Positions 1 to 15,500 are shown, numbered from the stretch's first letter. The stretch: 64,000 bases of DNA from Tubiluchus corallicola (GCA_030141605.1 JAQGDQ010000007.1:1289173-1353172), one strand, 5' to 3'. Made by a program: numbers and translations. The notes: generated by a model not told the origin, from the sequence alone.

Positions 1-129
1 TTCTGATTATGTAATATTTGTAGATGATTCAACCCCTTGTCAAATGTGGTTAAGACTGCAATAGCCTGGCTAACATTCTTATTTGCTTCTGCTATGTTAC
101 AAGGCACAACTATTGAAGCACAAGAGAAT

Positions 130-2780
130 AATGAGAAGTACTTTATAATTGGTGATCTAAATGTAAGATGTGGTCAATGTAGAAATATACTGACAGAAGG
201 GAACCAATGGAGGTATGCACATAATCCTGATATAAGAAGGAACACAACAGGCACGCGACTTTTGCAACTATGTAGGGATAATCACTTGATCCCCCTTAAT
301 CATTTAGTAACATGTAACAGCTATGGTGATGGTTTGACGTTTAGGAAGCGCCAGAATTGGATATCCCAGCTAGACTTCCAATTGATGGAGTAACTTCCAT
401 TGTCTTATGTTGAACTTGTGATGATAAACTTCGAAGTTTTTGTGCTCGGCAGGATATCGACTTATCACAATATGAGTCTGTCATATATCCAACAAGATGG
501 GATATCGACGACCTATGTCAGAATGCCAAAGACATCAAATATGATTCTGCAACCAAATGTAGAATACAAAACGATACTTCAAGTAGACGAGCAGCAAACG
601 CGAGATGCATTAATTTATTAAAATCTGGTAATATGAAGGCAATATGATGTGCTGTGGATGATGACCTATTCACACCAGATGAAGTCAATAATACTATCAT
701 TAGTCTAAAACCCAACAAGTCGCCAGGCTGTGATAGTGGTAATGATATTATTGATCAAGTGTGTATCTGCACTATGGATTACGTTTATGACTGCATGTTT
801 TAATACGGTACTTTCATCAGTTTACTACCCTAATAATTGGACTAAAACAAAGTTGGTAGTCTTGCAGAAAGGCAGTCGTCATGACTGCAATAACTACCAT
901 GGTATCTCGATTTTGGACTTATGTCCATAGATATTTGACGGACTGATTAATACTCTCTTACAGCTCTGGTGGCAGCCTGGCCCAGAACAGGCTGGTGGAG
1001 AAAAAGAAAGAGGCTGTTTAGAACAAGCAGTTACGTTGCGCTTACTAACAGATTCAGCAAAAATAATACGATGCAAATTGTACATTGTATTCATCGATTT
1101 TGCTAAGGTGTATGGCATCGTATCAATGCACAAACTCATTCAAGAATTAGTGAAATTAGGATGTCGTCAAACAATAACACGTAAATCCAGGCCATGTACA
1201 TGAAAACTATGCAGCGCGTTAGGCTCTAGCTTGGTTACTAGTAAAATAGGTGTAAGACAGGCTGCGTCCTCGCGCAGCATGTTCGTGTTCACGTTATTCA
1301 TCAATCCTTTGATAAAAAGATTGGCTATAGTTCGGGATGACGATTTCTTGCCAAACAGACACGGTCTGTTAATGATGGTCAACTCTGTACTACTGCCTGT
1401 TCAAGAGAGCGCTGCATAGAAAAACCCACTATATTGAAGTCTTTTTGCGTTGAGCATGGTCTCGTAGTTAACGAGTTAAAGACGATGTTTCTTGTTATTA
1501 CATTGCAATGGTGAATAAAATGACCGCATGCCTATAATCGTTGAAAACTTACAAGCAAACTGGTGCTATAGCTACATCTACTTAGGCACAGTTTCTTTGT
1601 GCCGGCGGAAAATTGGCTCAGGCAATTGTGATTCAAAATAAGGAAAAACTTAACCACGAACTGAAATACGTAGCATTTGTCCGTAAGAACTTCTCCTGTC
1701 CAAGTATGGACTAAACAGACTTTGTTAAAAGCAGCTATATTATCTAGGCTTTTGTACAGCTGCGAGATATAGCTGTCCAATGATATAAGAAAATTGTCTT
1801 AATTGTGCACATCTGGAATTAAAAACTGCCTTGGAGTGCGCAAGGCAGTTCAAAATGACCTATCCCTTCTCGAGTTAGATATGCCATCGGCAGAGGCATA
1901 CATTAAGAGCCAGCACTACAGGTTTTTTACTAAGATGTTCAGTAATCCTGGTAAGCATCCTATATTAATGTATACGATAAATAAATGTCAGGCAATTTCT
2001 CTGTATGCGTACATCAACAGCATCATCACTCTGAGAAGAGACCCTGCAACTGAGGATAAACAAAACAAAGTGCAAGAATTGTGTGTGTTAACCTCTAGTA
2101 GGATAGTTACATACAGACTTTTGAATGAGGATTTATTTAGTTGGTCTATATATTCAAATAGTGCGGCGCCTGTTCAAAAACTCGAAAGAATTTCCCGGAC
2201 AAAGGCCAGAATATCAGGTCATAAATTGGCTACTGAAAGTGGCAAGTGAAAAATATACCTAGGCACAGGAGCTTTTGCGACTGCCCTACTAACGAAACCA
2301 AGGCCTGATCAAGACCAAGAACTTGTTTTCTGCAATTGAGCGAAGACTGACCTGGTCAGACCACTACCGTGGTTCTCTGATATTGATGTGGCATCGATCA
2401 GTTCTATATTCAGGCATAGCAGTAGCCAAACTGTTGTGAACTATATTCGCCACTGCCTTAAATGTTTTGCACAATGTTTTGCACATTGTTTCTTGTAGGA
2501 CTGGTAGTATAATGTAAAATACGTTAATTATATTGCGACACTCAGTTTAATCCCATTTTAGCACTTTTACGATCGGCAATGTATAAATGTTTTGGAGAAA
2601 ATGGGGTCGTTTGTGTGTCTTAATGTGTTGTTTTCTCTGCATCTACCCCGATTAAGTATAATAATAGTTGTTAGTCAATAAGTTACTTACTTGCTTATTG
2701 TTTACAAATTAATGTTTATTATGTAACAACATGTGTAGCCAGAGTGTAACCAATCGATGAATAAAATTTCACATTGAAAC
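130..2780 (+). mobile_element. Decayed non-LTR retrotransposon (LINE), endonuclease to 3' end
   Basis: Pieces of a LINE polyprotein appear in order on the plus strand but in shifting frames. At about 145-390 there is an endonuclease fragment (IIGDLNVRCG, then TFRKRQNWISQLDF, the usual apurinic-endonuclease-like end). At 760-930 comes the reverse transcriptase fingers region (NYHGISILDL). At 1081-1116 is RT motif A (FIDFAKVYG), at 1249-1260 GVRQ, and at 1803-2249 a C-terminal region that includes ARISGHKLATESGK. The catalytic FADD box expected near 1370 is degenerate (VNSVLL). Frameshifts and stops break every domain, so it is dead. A short 3' region with AATAAA (about 2760) ends near 2780. 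The exact clade was not determined and the left end is uncertain. It lies upstream of, or in a 5' intron of, the PHLPP gene. Confidence 0.85.
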
Positions 2781-3394
2781 AACATTGTTGTGTGTATCAC
2801 TGGATTTAGAAACTTTTAAAACATCTACAGGACTCTGTATGGGGTGAAATTTACCATAAATGCTATCTGCGCTGCCGAGGTTGTTTAGCGTGAAGTTTTC
2901 AAGTAGCAGACTAGCATCTTAGATAGGCAACGATAATAGAACATAACACTTCAAGGAAGCTAATAAATGAAGTTCAATAGATAACATCGGTTTGTGTGGT
3001 TTTTGCAGCACCCGTTTATCAGACCTGCCTGATGCATTATTTTTTCTGCAGCTATTTCTTATTGATTTTTTATACGCAGCTATTCCTCAAGTGGATAACG
3101 CATAAGGCATTCCGAATGTTTGGTAAACAGCCGCGTAACGCATATGCGTTCCGGAACACCTCAGAACAAGTGAAGTTTTTGAAAAATTGACGTAGCTTAA
3201 TTCACAAGCAATAATACAAAACAATTTACAAAGTAACAAGCTTATAAATTAAAGAACTTACACATGCAATTATCAGTTATCAATTTTCGTAAGAACTGAT
3301 TATGTATATACAATTAGTTATGCTTCGTGTTGATATCACAAAAACACTAATTATGCTGAAATCTTGTGAATTGTGAATCAATGTTTTTTTTCAG
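2781..3394. other. Non-coding sequence before the first recognised PHLPP exon
   Basis: No recognisable coding sequence. The stretch ends in a T-rich tract and CAG acceptor (3392-3394). It is probably intron, because the first PHLPP exon found begins inside a codon (its first codon needs one base from an upstream exon). A 64-codon open frame at 2996-3190 resembles nothing I know. Confidence 0.5.
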
Positions 3395-3529
3395 GAAAAC
3401 CGACTCAAGATGGGACGTTTTCACGAAACAATGTTTCTGGTCAACTGTATGTTCGAAAAGGCAAAGTATTTCATCAGTGGGCCAAACGGTTTGTTGCCTT
3501 GTCTGGTACCAGACTTCTTGTATATCCTG
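3395..3529 (+). CDS. PHLPP: PHLPP exon: PH domain, first half
   Basis: CAG acceptor and GTAAGC donor. It encodes the first PH strands (VSGQLYVRKG, then WAKRFVALSGTRLLVYP). The first codon takes one base from an unseen upstream exon, so this is not the initiating exon. It ends in phase 1 and joins 8738 as a Gly codon. Confidence 0.88.
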
Positions 3530-6500
3530 GTAAGCGATTAACACAAAGCTTGTTATAGTTGTTAGCTATCTGTTGAAAAACTTTACGACGGGTTTATCTA
3601 CATATCTGAACTTCTGCTTCTTTGACCTGAAAACCACTAATTTAGTCAAATATAGCTAAAATAAACTGCCAATATAAGAAGTTTGCAACAAAATGAACTT
3701 TTATCCTGCTGGGCGAATTTGCAGCACAACGAATATAACAGTATAATTGTATTACCACGAAGACAATTGTCTTCTTCATGCAATCATTGGCAGCGTAATG
3801 ATTATACAAGTGTCTATTGTTTTAGAGAACTACTTTCCAAGCCTAACTTGACTTGGTTGGTTATGATTATTACCTATATTGAAAACTCCATTATGCACTG
3901 TATAGGATACATAAATTTATACATTTTAAGGTGAGATCCGTCTAAATTGTACAAGTGTCATCCACCCTGCACATTTTGAATAGGGATAATATTAAAAACC
4001 CATTAAACAAATTTTCATTAATTGCCATAGCAATTTCAGCGGCATACCCAGATTAATGATTTTCCATGCTTCCATTGTAAAATATTACTTCCTGGGCCAA
4101 ACACAAATTGCTGCGCCGTCCCATACCAGTTTTGAAATCAATTTGTGTGATATTATCAGTATGCGCGATTACTGCAGAAATTGCGTGTACAGATTTTTAA
4201 AGCTATTAAGATTTTATAGAATAAAACATCGAAAACTTGAAAGGTTTTAAATTATAGAACTTATAGATGTTCAAAGACGTATCAGCGAAACAGTGTATAA
4301 TATAATTAATATTTAAATTTGTTAAAAAATTCTTAACTATATGCTTAATCTACTGCATGCGTGAGCCCTTTTCTGTTCCTAACTATAACGATTTATAAGC
4401 GCTTACCTGTAGAGGGTTGAACATACAACGCCCAAACATTAATTTATTACGAATCCACTAAAACATGGCATAATAAATGTCAGATTGCATGACATCATTT
4501 GACATGGGATATTTACTGTACTATGTGTTTCACCCTTTGGCGGCCCATTTGGGCGGGTTATTAATTAATTGATTGTTTAAGGTCAGTGGGGCGTCCAGAA
4601 TAATACGTTTCAAGTTATTTTCAAGTATTTATGGTAATGAAAGAATGTGTTAATACTCAGCAACAATTATTTTTTATAATCTCTTGTTAGCTCGACTTAT
4701 GTTACTTACTGAATGCATAGCAAATTTCTAGTTTTGTAGATAACTTAACAAACCTCTATGTACATTGAACATTCGCCAAAGTGGGACTAACAGTTACTAT
4801 GCCTAGATCATTACTGCGTCTGTTACAAATTTCCAATACCTGTTTGCTTAGCAGCTTTGCAAATAAAACTTATGTGATTACTGCTCCAGTTATTAAAACT
4901 TGACATTGTGTGTTAAATTAATATTTTGCAGCTGATGGATAGATTTCTGCCTAATGTAACGTGTTCTACTTTTCAAACTAGGAATGTCTGAAAAACTGAC
5001 TTGTAGACATAGTTTCTAATTTCCTGGTAGAAATAATTTTGTTAGACTTATTGGGCTTAAATGGACTCCTCATGTTTCCGGCTTGTAATACCATCGAACC
5101 TCTCATCTACTGTTTTTGTTCCATCTCAGTTGGTTACATTTAATCAGTTTTAAACAAGATTGTGCTGGTACTTCTTCTGCTTAATTCACATTTTTATTGT
5201 CTAATGTTCCCATAACCATGGTCTCTCAGGACAATGATTACTTGTTCCACATGCAGTCTCTGAAATCACTTTGCCAAAAATTGATTTGTTAAAAGTTTTT
5301 TATTATTTGTACTTCTAGTTTCTCAGTCTACTGGTTCCTCTGTGCCATTTAGGGTTTAAATTGTTCTCGTATTCTCAGAGCAGAAAATTGTCACCAACAA
5401 AATTAAACGTAATTGTCACTAACAAAATTGATTAACAAAAATACTCCTCAAGTCTTAGGTACCAGAAACCATATCTAACTATTAGTGTGACGGTGGCACG
5501 GGATACAAAGACAACTCACTGCTTCCGTTGCTTTGTAGTTTTGTCTGTACAAAAAAGCATAGTGATGAGTTTGAATATTCATCGTTGGTTTGGTAATTGC
5601 TTTCTAAATGCGTCAAACTCATCTAAGGCACACATTTTAGCAATTACATGGCTGGGAGTTGTGCTTGTCGAATGTGACATGACAATACCAGTGATGAATG
5701 AGGAGTGTGACATCTAACCGCAGGCCATAAAACAATTCCGAGATGTTTGTTGGGGTCACATCTGTGAGCCTAGATTTGAAAGTTAAAACTACTGTCTGGA
5801 AATCCGATTTAAAAGTTTCAATATGTAGAGGCAATGTGCCAAAGTTACACGCTGACAGTTTTTATTGCAAGAAGATTAGATCAAGAAGGATAAATATATA
5901 TCTGTCATTAGTCTCAGTCCCTTCTAAGGCCTTTGATTTGATGATCTCGATTGTAATTTATGTTTGTTTAGCGTAGACTATTGATTAAAAATGTTTGCTG
6001 ACTTTATTTTATTTTATTTTAAATTTTGCACGTTCACGTAATATTTTGTTATTGTATTCCGTGAGAAAATAGTACATTATTAATGTTAAGTCAAAGAAAT
6101 GAGCTAAGTCAACCGGTCGCCAGCAATTACCCTGGATGCTTCAGGTTTCATAGCTTAAAGTTGACTCTAACACGGTGCGATTAGTAGCAAGCTCCTCAAT
6201 GTACCTGCTAAATATGACACCAAACTTATGTCAATTTTTGCACCAAACCAGAGTGAAAAAGGAGGTGAAAATAGGGAAAGATGCTGGCGAAAAAAAAACT
6301 AACTCAAGAAATCGCACCGTTACGGCAAATTAACACCAGTCGTTAACATGCTCCATCGGGTTTTGGGGCTTAACCAATTGAAACTCTCCACGTGGCGCCA
6401 CAAAAGGACGCAGCGACTCGTTTGTAATCTGAGCGACGATTTGGCAACCTATCCCCAAATAATATCTACTCTCCTATATATATATATATATATATATATG

Positions 6501-9500
6501 CATTATTATGAAATTTGAAAATGCTCTCTCCCAAACTTTTTGATTGATTTCGATTCGATAAAACGGTTCCTTTCGCTCCAGATTTGCTGTATTCATGAAC
6601 TATACATTTATGTCTCTCTTGATACTTCAAAAGCAGTGAATCAGTTCTCAGTGGTTTCTTTCATCCTCAGTCTTCTCTCGAAAAATTTCTGGAGGCACCG
6701 AAGCACAATATTTTCTTTCGCTTATTCACGACTCAGACATAAATGCAGTGAAATTTTAAAGAGACTGCAAAGCTGTAATGCGCAGAATCGGTCTGCTTTT
6801 TATTTTAACCAAAAGGTCCACAGGGGATTTTTTACAGATCCGTGACAGATACGCAATTGCAGTATATCTGTTGTGTTCAATGGACCTACTCACTTCATGA
6901 AGTTGCACTAGCTTTCACTTTGAGCTCTTCCACTGGTTTACACTCAGAGCCAGTGATCTTCATGATCTTCATTTCGCACCTAAGAGTTATCTGTTGTTCT
7001 GGCTTAGATGTATTGCTTATCCCTGTATGTAAAAGTAAGGTGAGAAACCACGTCCCTCCATTCGTTAAGAAAATCTTTGAGGCCTGGGAACATTGAATAT
7101 GGACCTTGCTGATGTTGCCATGATGCCATCATTGTTCTGCTTTTTCTCACTCCGTTTCAAATGCAGTAGGTTCTGTCACATACTCCAGCGACTCAGGACC
7201 CGCTTCGGAGCTTTCATCTCTATTTTTGTGGCTTGACCATGTCTACTCAAGTGTTCTTAAGACTTTTTCTTTACTGGAACTTTCACTTAAACTGAGTAAA
7301 ATTTCATTATCATGAAAATATAATAAGCATGATCGTACTTTGCCCATTAAATTTAATAACGCCAATATTTTCTACGTGCGGCTTTTATGGTTTTTGAATT
7401 CATGGGTTTGGTCTGACCCAAATGTTTAGAAAGCTACAGTTTCGTTTATAACAAGTGTGTTTCAAGTCAAGTGAATTACTGTCTGCTTGTTATGTACACA
7501 GCTTGATTTTACAGTAGTCTAACAACAATTATATCCAAGTAACAGCTTTCCTGTACCGTGACAGTCGCTCAGTAAAATTGTAACAAGTTTTCAAAACAAC
7601 CGTCGCATTGAGCTTAGACTAATGGTTTAGTGTTTAAACAATTAATTTTAAAATCTCGGGATTGGAAGATCATTGACCAGGGACAATACCACGTTTGTTT
7701 GCCCTCATTTCCTTTTACTCTTCGTATGACCATAAACTAAGCTTAAAATGGGAATGGTATTACCTGTAAATGGTCTGTTTTGGGACGTGCAGTCCCAGGA
7801 TCACTACACCTAAAAAGGTTGACATTCCACGTGGTGGCAATTCTTTATAGAATACCTCATTTTACAAGCGCTATCCAATAAAGTTGAACTATATTTTATA
7901 TACATATAACCAAGTAACCGATACTTTCCAATAAACTGCGCTCATTGTATAAAAGTATGTTCATGTAGTTTCCCTGTGGCTATATTGAAATTTTTAAACA
8001 CTTTCTCACTGTGTGCCAAGATGGCATGCGTGGCAATTTCGGACAATAAATTTTAAAAAAATCATTTTTGCTGGTGTACGTTTTTGTATTCAAAGCACAA
8101 CCAGAAATCTGAGAATACGTCTGACAATGTAATTGGATACAACTTGGCTTTCGGTTGACAGACCACTTGCGGAATGCAGCAGTAAACTTACTGTGTTTTG
8201 TTACTTTTCTAAATTGTATTATTGTAACAGTCACAAATGTTCGCAATGCCTGTTTACCCGCCGGGTCATTGGCTTGCATCAGTTACTTGTTATTCTATTT
8301 CAGTTAGTGTAATTGGCCGGATAATTATGTCTCGTATAGTAAATTTACTATCAAGCAATAAACGCTGTACAAGCAGGGACAGTCTTTGTTTTCCAAACTG
8401 CTGGCACGTAAATATCACTGGTTAAACGAGAAAACCCTTTTTTATGATTGGTTCTAAATTTTGTTAGCACTTTTTATTTTTTCAGCGTAACCATGGATGC
8501 GTTCAAGGACACGTCAACAAAAAAGTATAGCATTATTAAGAGTGGTTCATTATGTTGAAACCATTCTGTTACTTGGCATGCTTTGAACAAATATATTTGT
8601 TTCTAAGCTGATGCTTGTTTTTGACCAAGATTGTGTTTCAAACCTTGGATGTTTATCCTTTGAAGCTCATATTGAAACTCTTTCTTTCATTGTACAGGAT
8701 TTTGTTCTTAATTAATTGCACAACTTTCCTTTCTCAGGATTGGAAAAAAGAGGGCAACCCCATGTTTACATGTTGGCAAAGGGGAAAGTGGAGGAGATGA
8801 AATTCAAAAATCACGAGCGATGTCTAAAAATTACTGCTGAATTGCAAGCAGGTCGAACAGTGTTTCTTTCTTTTGGAAGTGATGCTGAAATTTCAAAATG
8901 GCTGAGAAAATGCATGAAGGTAATTAGCCATTATCTGTTAGACATGTACAGTGGCAAGGATGATAGTCTTTAAAATATTTAATTTAAGTGGACCAACAAC
9001 ACTACCCCTAATTCCAGTAATCACAAGTTCGTGTGAGGTTGGCACGATTTTGTCTGCCCTTAATGACTCAAAATTATAACACCCTTTATGTGTTCTGGTT
9101 TACGTATTTTTTGCTGTTAAATTACAGTTTGTAAACTTTAGCAGCTTATTATCGGTAGTTTTTTTACTTGTTAACTTACTTCTTTAGTTTACCTGTGTTA
9201 TTTTGTTCAACACTTCATGAGACTAACAACCCATTTACGTCATTATTAATTGGACAAATTTGTGCAGTGCTGCAACAAGCAAAAGTTTTGTGACTTGGGC
9301 TATTTCTATTAATGTATAGTAAAATATTATTAATATGATATATCTATTCCTCCGTAATATGACTAAAATGTGCAAACCGTTCTGAAACTGGACTTTTAAT
9401 GGCCTTTTTCTTGGGTTTTGAGGCCACTTGTGTAACTTCCACTAACTGCTTAATTTTTACATTATATGTGTTCCTAATTTCAGGCAGTAGCAAAGTTACC

Positions 9501-12500
9501 AAATTTAGCAGATTTGTCCAATAACCATTTGGAATACATCCCAGAAAATCTGTTTGTGAATGATCGCTTATCTCAGCTGAATCTTCGACACAATGCACTA
9601 AAGGAAAGACCTATAGAGGAAGATATTTACACAATTGGTAGGTGCAAAATCAAAATTGATTCCAAATTGCTTAGCTATCTAGTTATTTCTAACATAAAAA
9701 ATATGGTAGCATACAATTACGTAAAATTTGAATTACTTCTTTTCGTCCAATATTCATTCGGCTTTTTCTGTTATTTAAGTGTGCCATCTGGAACGTTAGT
9801 TGTTTTAAAATTGTAATTAATGAAATTAGATTTAGTTCATTTCACAACAGGTCTTAGCTTGATCTCACAATATGCTGATGTGCTGAAAGAATATGCGGGG
9901 TTTAATAAAAGTACTAAAATACAATTTAACGACTGTAAGATAGATGATCAAAATTTACATGCAGTATTGTATGTGTGAATATAACAGACACTACTTAGCC
10001 TTAATGTATCCTAAAATAATAATGACATTGTGCAAAGCATTAATTTCACCTCCACTTGCAGCTCAGTTGATCTTTAGTTTTTCCGTGTGTTCAGAGTGTG
10101 AATTCGTTACCCACAAGTTGCGCCTCAGGCCTTCATGAATATGTGACTGTTTTATAGTTGTTAGTCTGGCATATTTATTGACTAATGCATTATGCAAAAT
10201 AACAGAACTTATATACTTTTATAACAAACCGTTATGTATGCAGTTCTATATTCGTTTAAACTTGATAATGATATATTTATATTTTAAAATTATTGAAGGT
10301 AGGACATAAGTAGCAAACATCTACATTTTAATTATTTGGATCAACTTCAATTACTATGTGGAAATGTACAATGTATTGTTTGCATATACTTCACTTTTTT
10401 CATTACTTCAACAAACTCGTTTTCATATTCAAGTAACTAAAGCCATTGTAACAATTTCCACAAGTGTTCCACAAAGAAACACAAATTTGTTTTAAATACG
10501 AGTTTAAATTAATTTCATAAATTATTTAAAGTAGTTTTCTTAATTGCATGCCTGCTGTTTCTACAAGTCCTTTATAGTGTTCCTATTGTACCGTGACATT
10601 GAGTTTTCGACTTCATGCATTACCTAATAAATTTAGACCTGTTTCAAACCTTTACAATAAACACCATAAATTTTCTTGAGAGTCAGTTCTGCCCACTTGC
10701 TTCTGACATAAATCATAGATCAGAACACCCATATTTATTTGAAGTGTTTTCCCTTATACTGACGTTATAAAGATCATTAAAGCATTAGCCACCGCCCAGT
10801 TAACCTTGCCACCTCCGATTGTGCTTCATTGTGGCTTATAGGTATGTGGTGCATGTAAACAAACTGATTTAGTAACCTTGTTAAAAATGGACAAAAACTG
10901 TTTTGTTTCCTTATTCATCTGTGAATGTCTTTTTCTTAAGAATTACGTAGTAAATGTGCTTTTTAAAGAAAACTTTGCTGTTTTGGGATCATGTAGAGGC
11001 GTATAATTGCACATATACAACTGGGAGAATATTTTCTATGTTTATACCATTGATATTGTGCACAGCAACTGAACACTGAAACTATAACTAAAACAGTATA
11101 AGGAGTGTCGGGAAATGATTGTCCCACCACCACTCCCCAGGAGAAACCAATAAGAATGGATAAATACTGATAAAACCATGAGAAAGAACATTTTATATCT
11201 GAGTAAGAAACATTAATTTTGTCTTGCTAGGTAGTACTTTGTTATTTGCAGCTTGCAGGGCCGTAAATGGACAGGGTACAATTTGCATTGGTTTCTCAGT
11301 GGGAGTGATGTCTTTATCTTTTTTTCAAGAATGTTGGTGATTTTTTCTGATAACAAGTTTCGAAAAAATTAAAAAAAACTTTAAATAAGAAATATTTTAC
11401 TGATTGAAATGTGTATGTTCATATCTGCTAATGATTACTTTTAAGTACAGCCAAAGCTTTCATTTCCAGACACCCTGTACTTAAATATAATTCATTGTAT
11501 GTAATCTTTCTAGTTACCATATGAAGGTTAAGATTGGTTATAGTAATTATATGTCATCTTTGTATCATCTTGCTATGCAAAAAGATTAAATTTGTTCTGC
11601 AATGAATATGTGTGTTGACTTCAGGCGTAAGTTAAATGCTATAAAGATTTTTGAATACTACAGAGGTCAGCCGACCTTTCCCTCAACATTTAACAGTTTA
11701 TGACTATTACAGGATGGGTGGATGATTTGCCCAGCTTTCAGAATCTCCATACTCTGAATCTATCAGATAACGACATCTTCATATTCCCCAGTGCCATATG
11801 CCACATAACTACACTGCAAGAGCTGAATGTATCCAGTAATAAAATTGAAGAACTTCCACCAATAATAGCCGAGCTTACAAAGTAAGTATGTTTGCTATTT
11901 CATTTAATATGTAATTCCCTTCCAACAAACTCGTATCATTTCTGGGAAAAAGGTCATTTTGCAAATTAAGTCTGGGTTTGCTTATTAAAAGCAGTGATGT
12001 ATTCTGTTGTTTTTGCTTAGGACACCTTTTATTTATTCCTTGTTGTACTTGTGTTTAGTGTACATACATATATAACTGTATAGTACTTAGCATGTTAAAA
12101 CATGAAAAATCTAGCAGAACTGGTGCTAAAACCCACAATTACCGGAGTCTAATTCCTGCACGCACTGCGACAAAACAACTTGTGTCAAGGATGGGAGAAC
12201 TACCAATTTTCGTGTGCAATCACCATATTTTACAGAAAGTATAGAGAATTTGCTGTATGTGTCGGATTTGGCAGTTGTTAGCCCAAATGGATAGCATCAG
12301 AATGATAAATTATATTTATATAATTACTGTTATCTGTCAGTTTGTCATTAATATTAGCACACCGTAAGAATAAACTGTGGTATAACTTTATGATATTCTT
12401 TTAATCAAAATAATGCTTAGCTTTATTAAATCTGACTTGTAATTTTTAGTTCTCTGGGAACTTCTTCTTAGACAGATAGAATGTAAGCACTTGAGTGTGA

Positions 12501-15500
12501 TATCAGAAAACCTATTTATTGAAATTGTTAAAGCATAAAGATATGATTGATTAGGGGGCTACAATTGACTATTGAGCAAAGCATAAACCCCAGTACATGT
12601 ACAATAAGCACTTCAAATAGCATTTACGAATTTTTTTGCAAAGGAAGCATGTTGTTACGTTTAAGGGGAAATAAATGTTGGCTGATCTCCTTCTAGCTAA
12701 ATTACACCTTTTGTAAATTATAGTGAACGTTTTTCCAAGCATGTGACCTGAGGTGGTCAATGTAATTATTCTTTTTACTTAACATTGATTACAGGTTGAC
12801 TTTCGTTGTAATTTTTAAGCGCCGTTTAGTTGTTCTATTGTGCCTCGATACATCCGTCCAAAGCTTCGCATACAAGCTTTTCCCAATTACAAATCACCTT
12901 TAGATGCTGTCTTTCTAGAGGAACTATATGCTATCTAATTTGATCTGCAAAAGTGTAAAAAGTGTAAGAATGGTATAATAAGAACTATTTATGTCAGTTA
13001 GGACATTTTTTGCTTTTACATGACACGTTTGTTTTCTTACCTGGTATTTCTTTGATCTGAACATGTAATTCTCAGTTGCAAATTGTTCACAGTCGTGTCG
13101 CTGAATGTCGTGTAACCTGAAGGCTGACAGGAATCTATATATTTTCTGGAAAATTGACAGTAAATTGTGTGAGAACTTGACCTATTGGTCGCTAACTGGG
13201 ACGTAATCATCCTATTGAAGCTTATTAGAGTGAACCTGAGGCTCTCTAGTGGCAGCGTGAGACTAGTTAGTTTGGCGAGAACTTGTATTTTAAACAGCAC
13301 AAGCGCTTTATTGTTACATTTATATCATTTTATGGCATCCTTGAACATTTCTTGTCAAAGAGAAGGTGTAAACGCGATTAACAGGTAGTAAAAAACTCAT
13401 ATCGTGTAGGAGAGAAACCTGTTTAGAAGTGGTTTAGAAGGTTTTATTAATCGTAACCCATCAGCAGGCTTTTGCTATTTGGTAAATTTGATAATCTCTT
13501 AATTAGTTAGTTCACCATGCTTGGTACTACCGATGTATTCATAGTATTTTACTCGTGGAACATAAGATGTTGAAATAATAGTACATTTCTAAACAGACGC
13601 TTCACGTTCTCATAAAACAGCTAAACAATAAAGCACAACGACGAGGTACTCAAACAAATACTTTTTCTTTCAAGATATAAGTAAATTTCTAAGTACAACT
13701 GACACACCTGTAGTTGGGTACTGCATACATAATGAAGTTTTGGCACTAAAGTAAACTTACTTCAGTACTATTTTTTGAGACACAACCTTGAATACTTCTG
13801 TGTCTAGTAAACTGCATAATCATAATGTACCGTAGAGCATACCAAAATATTTAAAATCTAAATTTGCAAAAAACGAAAGGTATGTTATTGTTTAGCTGAA
13901 AGTGTCTTAATTTTCTTTTCTTTCACTTATTAAATTCTTTCACTGGCTTAGACTCCAGTTGTTTTGTTTGTTCTATTAAGTTTCTGTGAAATACATGTTT
14001 ACAAAAAAATTCTCATATTCTTTCAACGTGGTCTCAACTACCTGTAGCTGAGTCTGATGTAGGAAATTACCAAAAAATGCTTTTAAATTTAAAAAAAGAG
14101 CTAAAACACAGTTCAAGGCTGTAAAAAGTAAAGACCACTTTGCTGGTACAAAAAATTCATTTCTGCATCTGCACAGAAAACTCTATAGACACACGAAAAT
14201 GTTATCTAGTTGTGAATCTTGTAATTTCTAAAGAACACGAAAGTGACTAGAAGTTAGGAATCATGCAGAGCTGGTCCCTTAAGATGTTCATGTTGATGAT
14301 GTCACGTTGGATCATCATTATGCTTTCACGGGTGATTGTTCTCTTTTTCTGAAAAGCAATTTGGTCCACCTCTAATCTGGGTAATCTGTATTTTACGTTT
14401 CACTTCCTTCAGTCCTTATTACAGTAACTTGCTGGTCTTTCTTTTATTCAATGACCAACAGATTTTTACTTCAGTAAGTTGTATTAAGTACTGTAATTTT
14501 GTTAGCTTAACATGGCACTTTAATATCTGCATGGTAACACTAATAAAATTCATCACTAATGTGGCACGTATTCAAAATATTCTACAACATGTAATTAAAA
14601 ACAGACTCTGTATATTATATTAATAGTACAATCAGGTGAAGGTGAACTTCGCAAATATCTACTTGTATACTTAACTAGAGGAACAAGATGTTCGTGTTAC
14701 ATATTACCGACCTGTAAATACATGTGATATCGTGCAAAGCCACGAGCTTTTTGCACATAATTTGCTCCATCTTGTTACTTATTAAATTGAAGTAAAAATT
14801 GCTTACTTATTTATTTTCGTAGAATTTCGGTTAAGAAGTTAGACACTAAAGCTTTGAAACTTAACTGTAAGTTTCTAATATTCTTTGATTTTTTATTCAC
14901 CTGGATATTCAATATTTTAATTCTTATCCATTTACGCTAGTAAACTTGACCCAGAATACATGCTCTTGTTTTGCTTCGCTTGCCGATAAGTAAATTTCGG
15001 TTTTGGCAGTCACGCATTCTTTTTCAAAATCGGATTTTGTGTGGAGGGGCGTCATTGTGATTTTCAGTGTCGTGGATTAAAATTCATTATGGAAATCGTG
15101 TTAAGACTTCTCTATCCATTTGTTTAAATGCCAAAACACTATGCTTTTCTTGTCATGGACGACCTCTGAAAAAGCAGCATAGTGCAGGTTTAGTAATTAG
15201 TAATTGCTGTCTTAAGAGTTAGATGGTACAGGTCGTGACCATGTGTATATGGTCATACTGTAAGGTGATTACCCTCTGTAGTATTGTCTTTGACAACTTA
15301 ATTGTCATGTAGAACCGCCATCTTGTATCATCGTCTCTAGGTGAATCAGTTTGTTATACAAATCTCATTTGTAAATCAATTTTGTTGCTTAGTTGATTTG
15401 TCAATGCATTGTATAACTAGGACGCATCGATGGTTTAAAATTCAACGCACAGCAATGGCGGAATTGGGTCTGTTTTTGTACCTTCCACAGTCTCATTTAT

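Noticed and set aside
2996-3190. Possible N-terminal PHLPP exon
   Set aside because: The hydrophobic translation does not resemble a PHLPP N terminus and its frame and borders do not fit the phase needed by exon 3395.
7980-8279. 99-codon minus-strand frame in the first PHLPP intron
   Set aside because: No domain or repeat pattern; the length is not remarkable for the amount of sequence searched.
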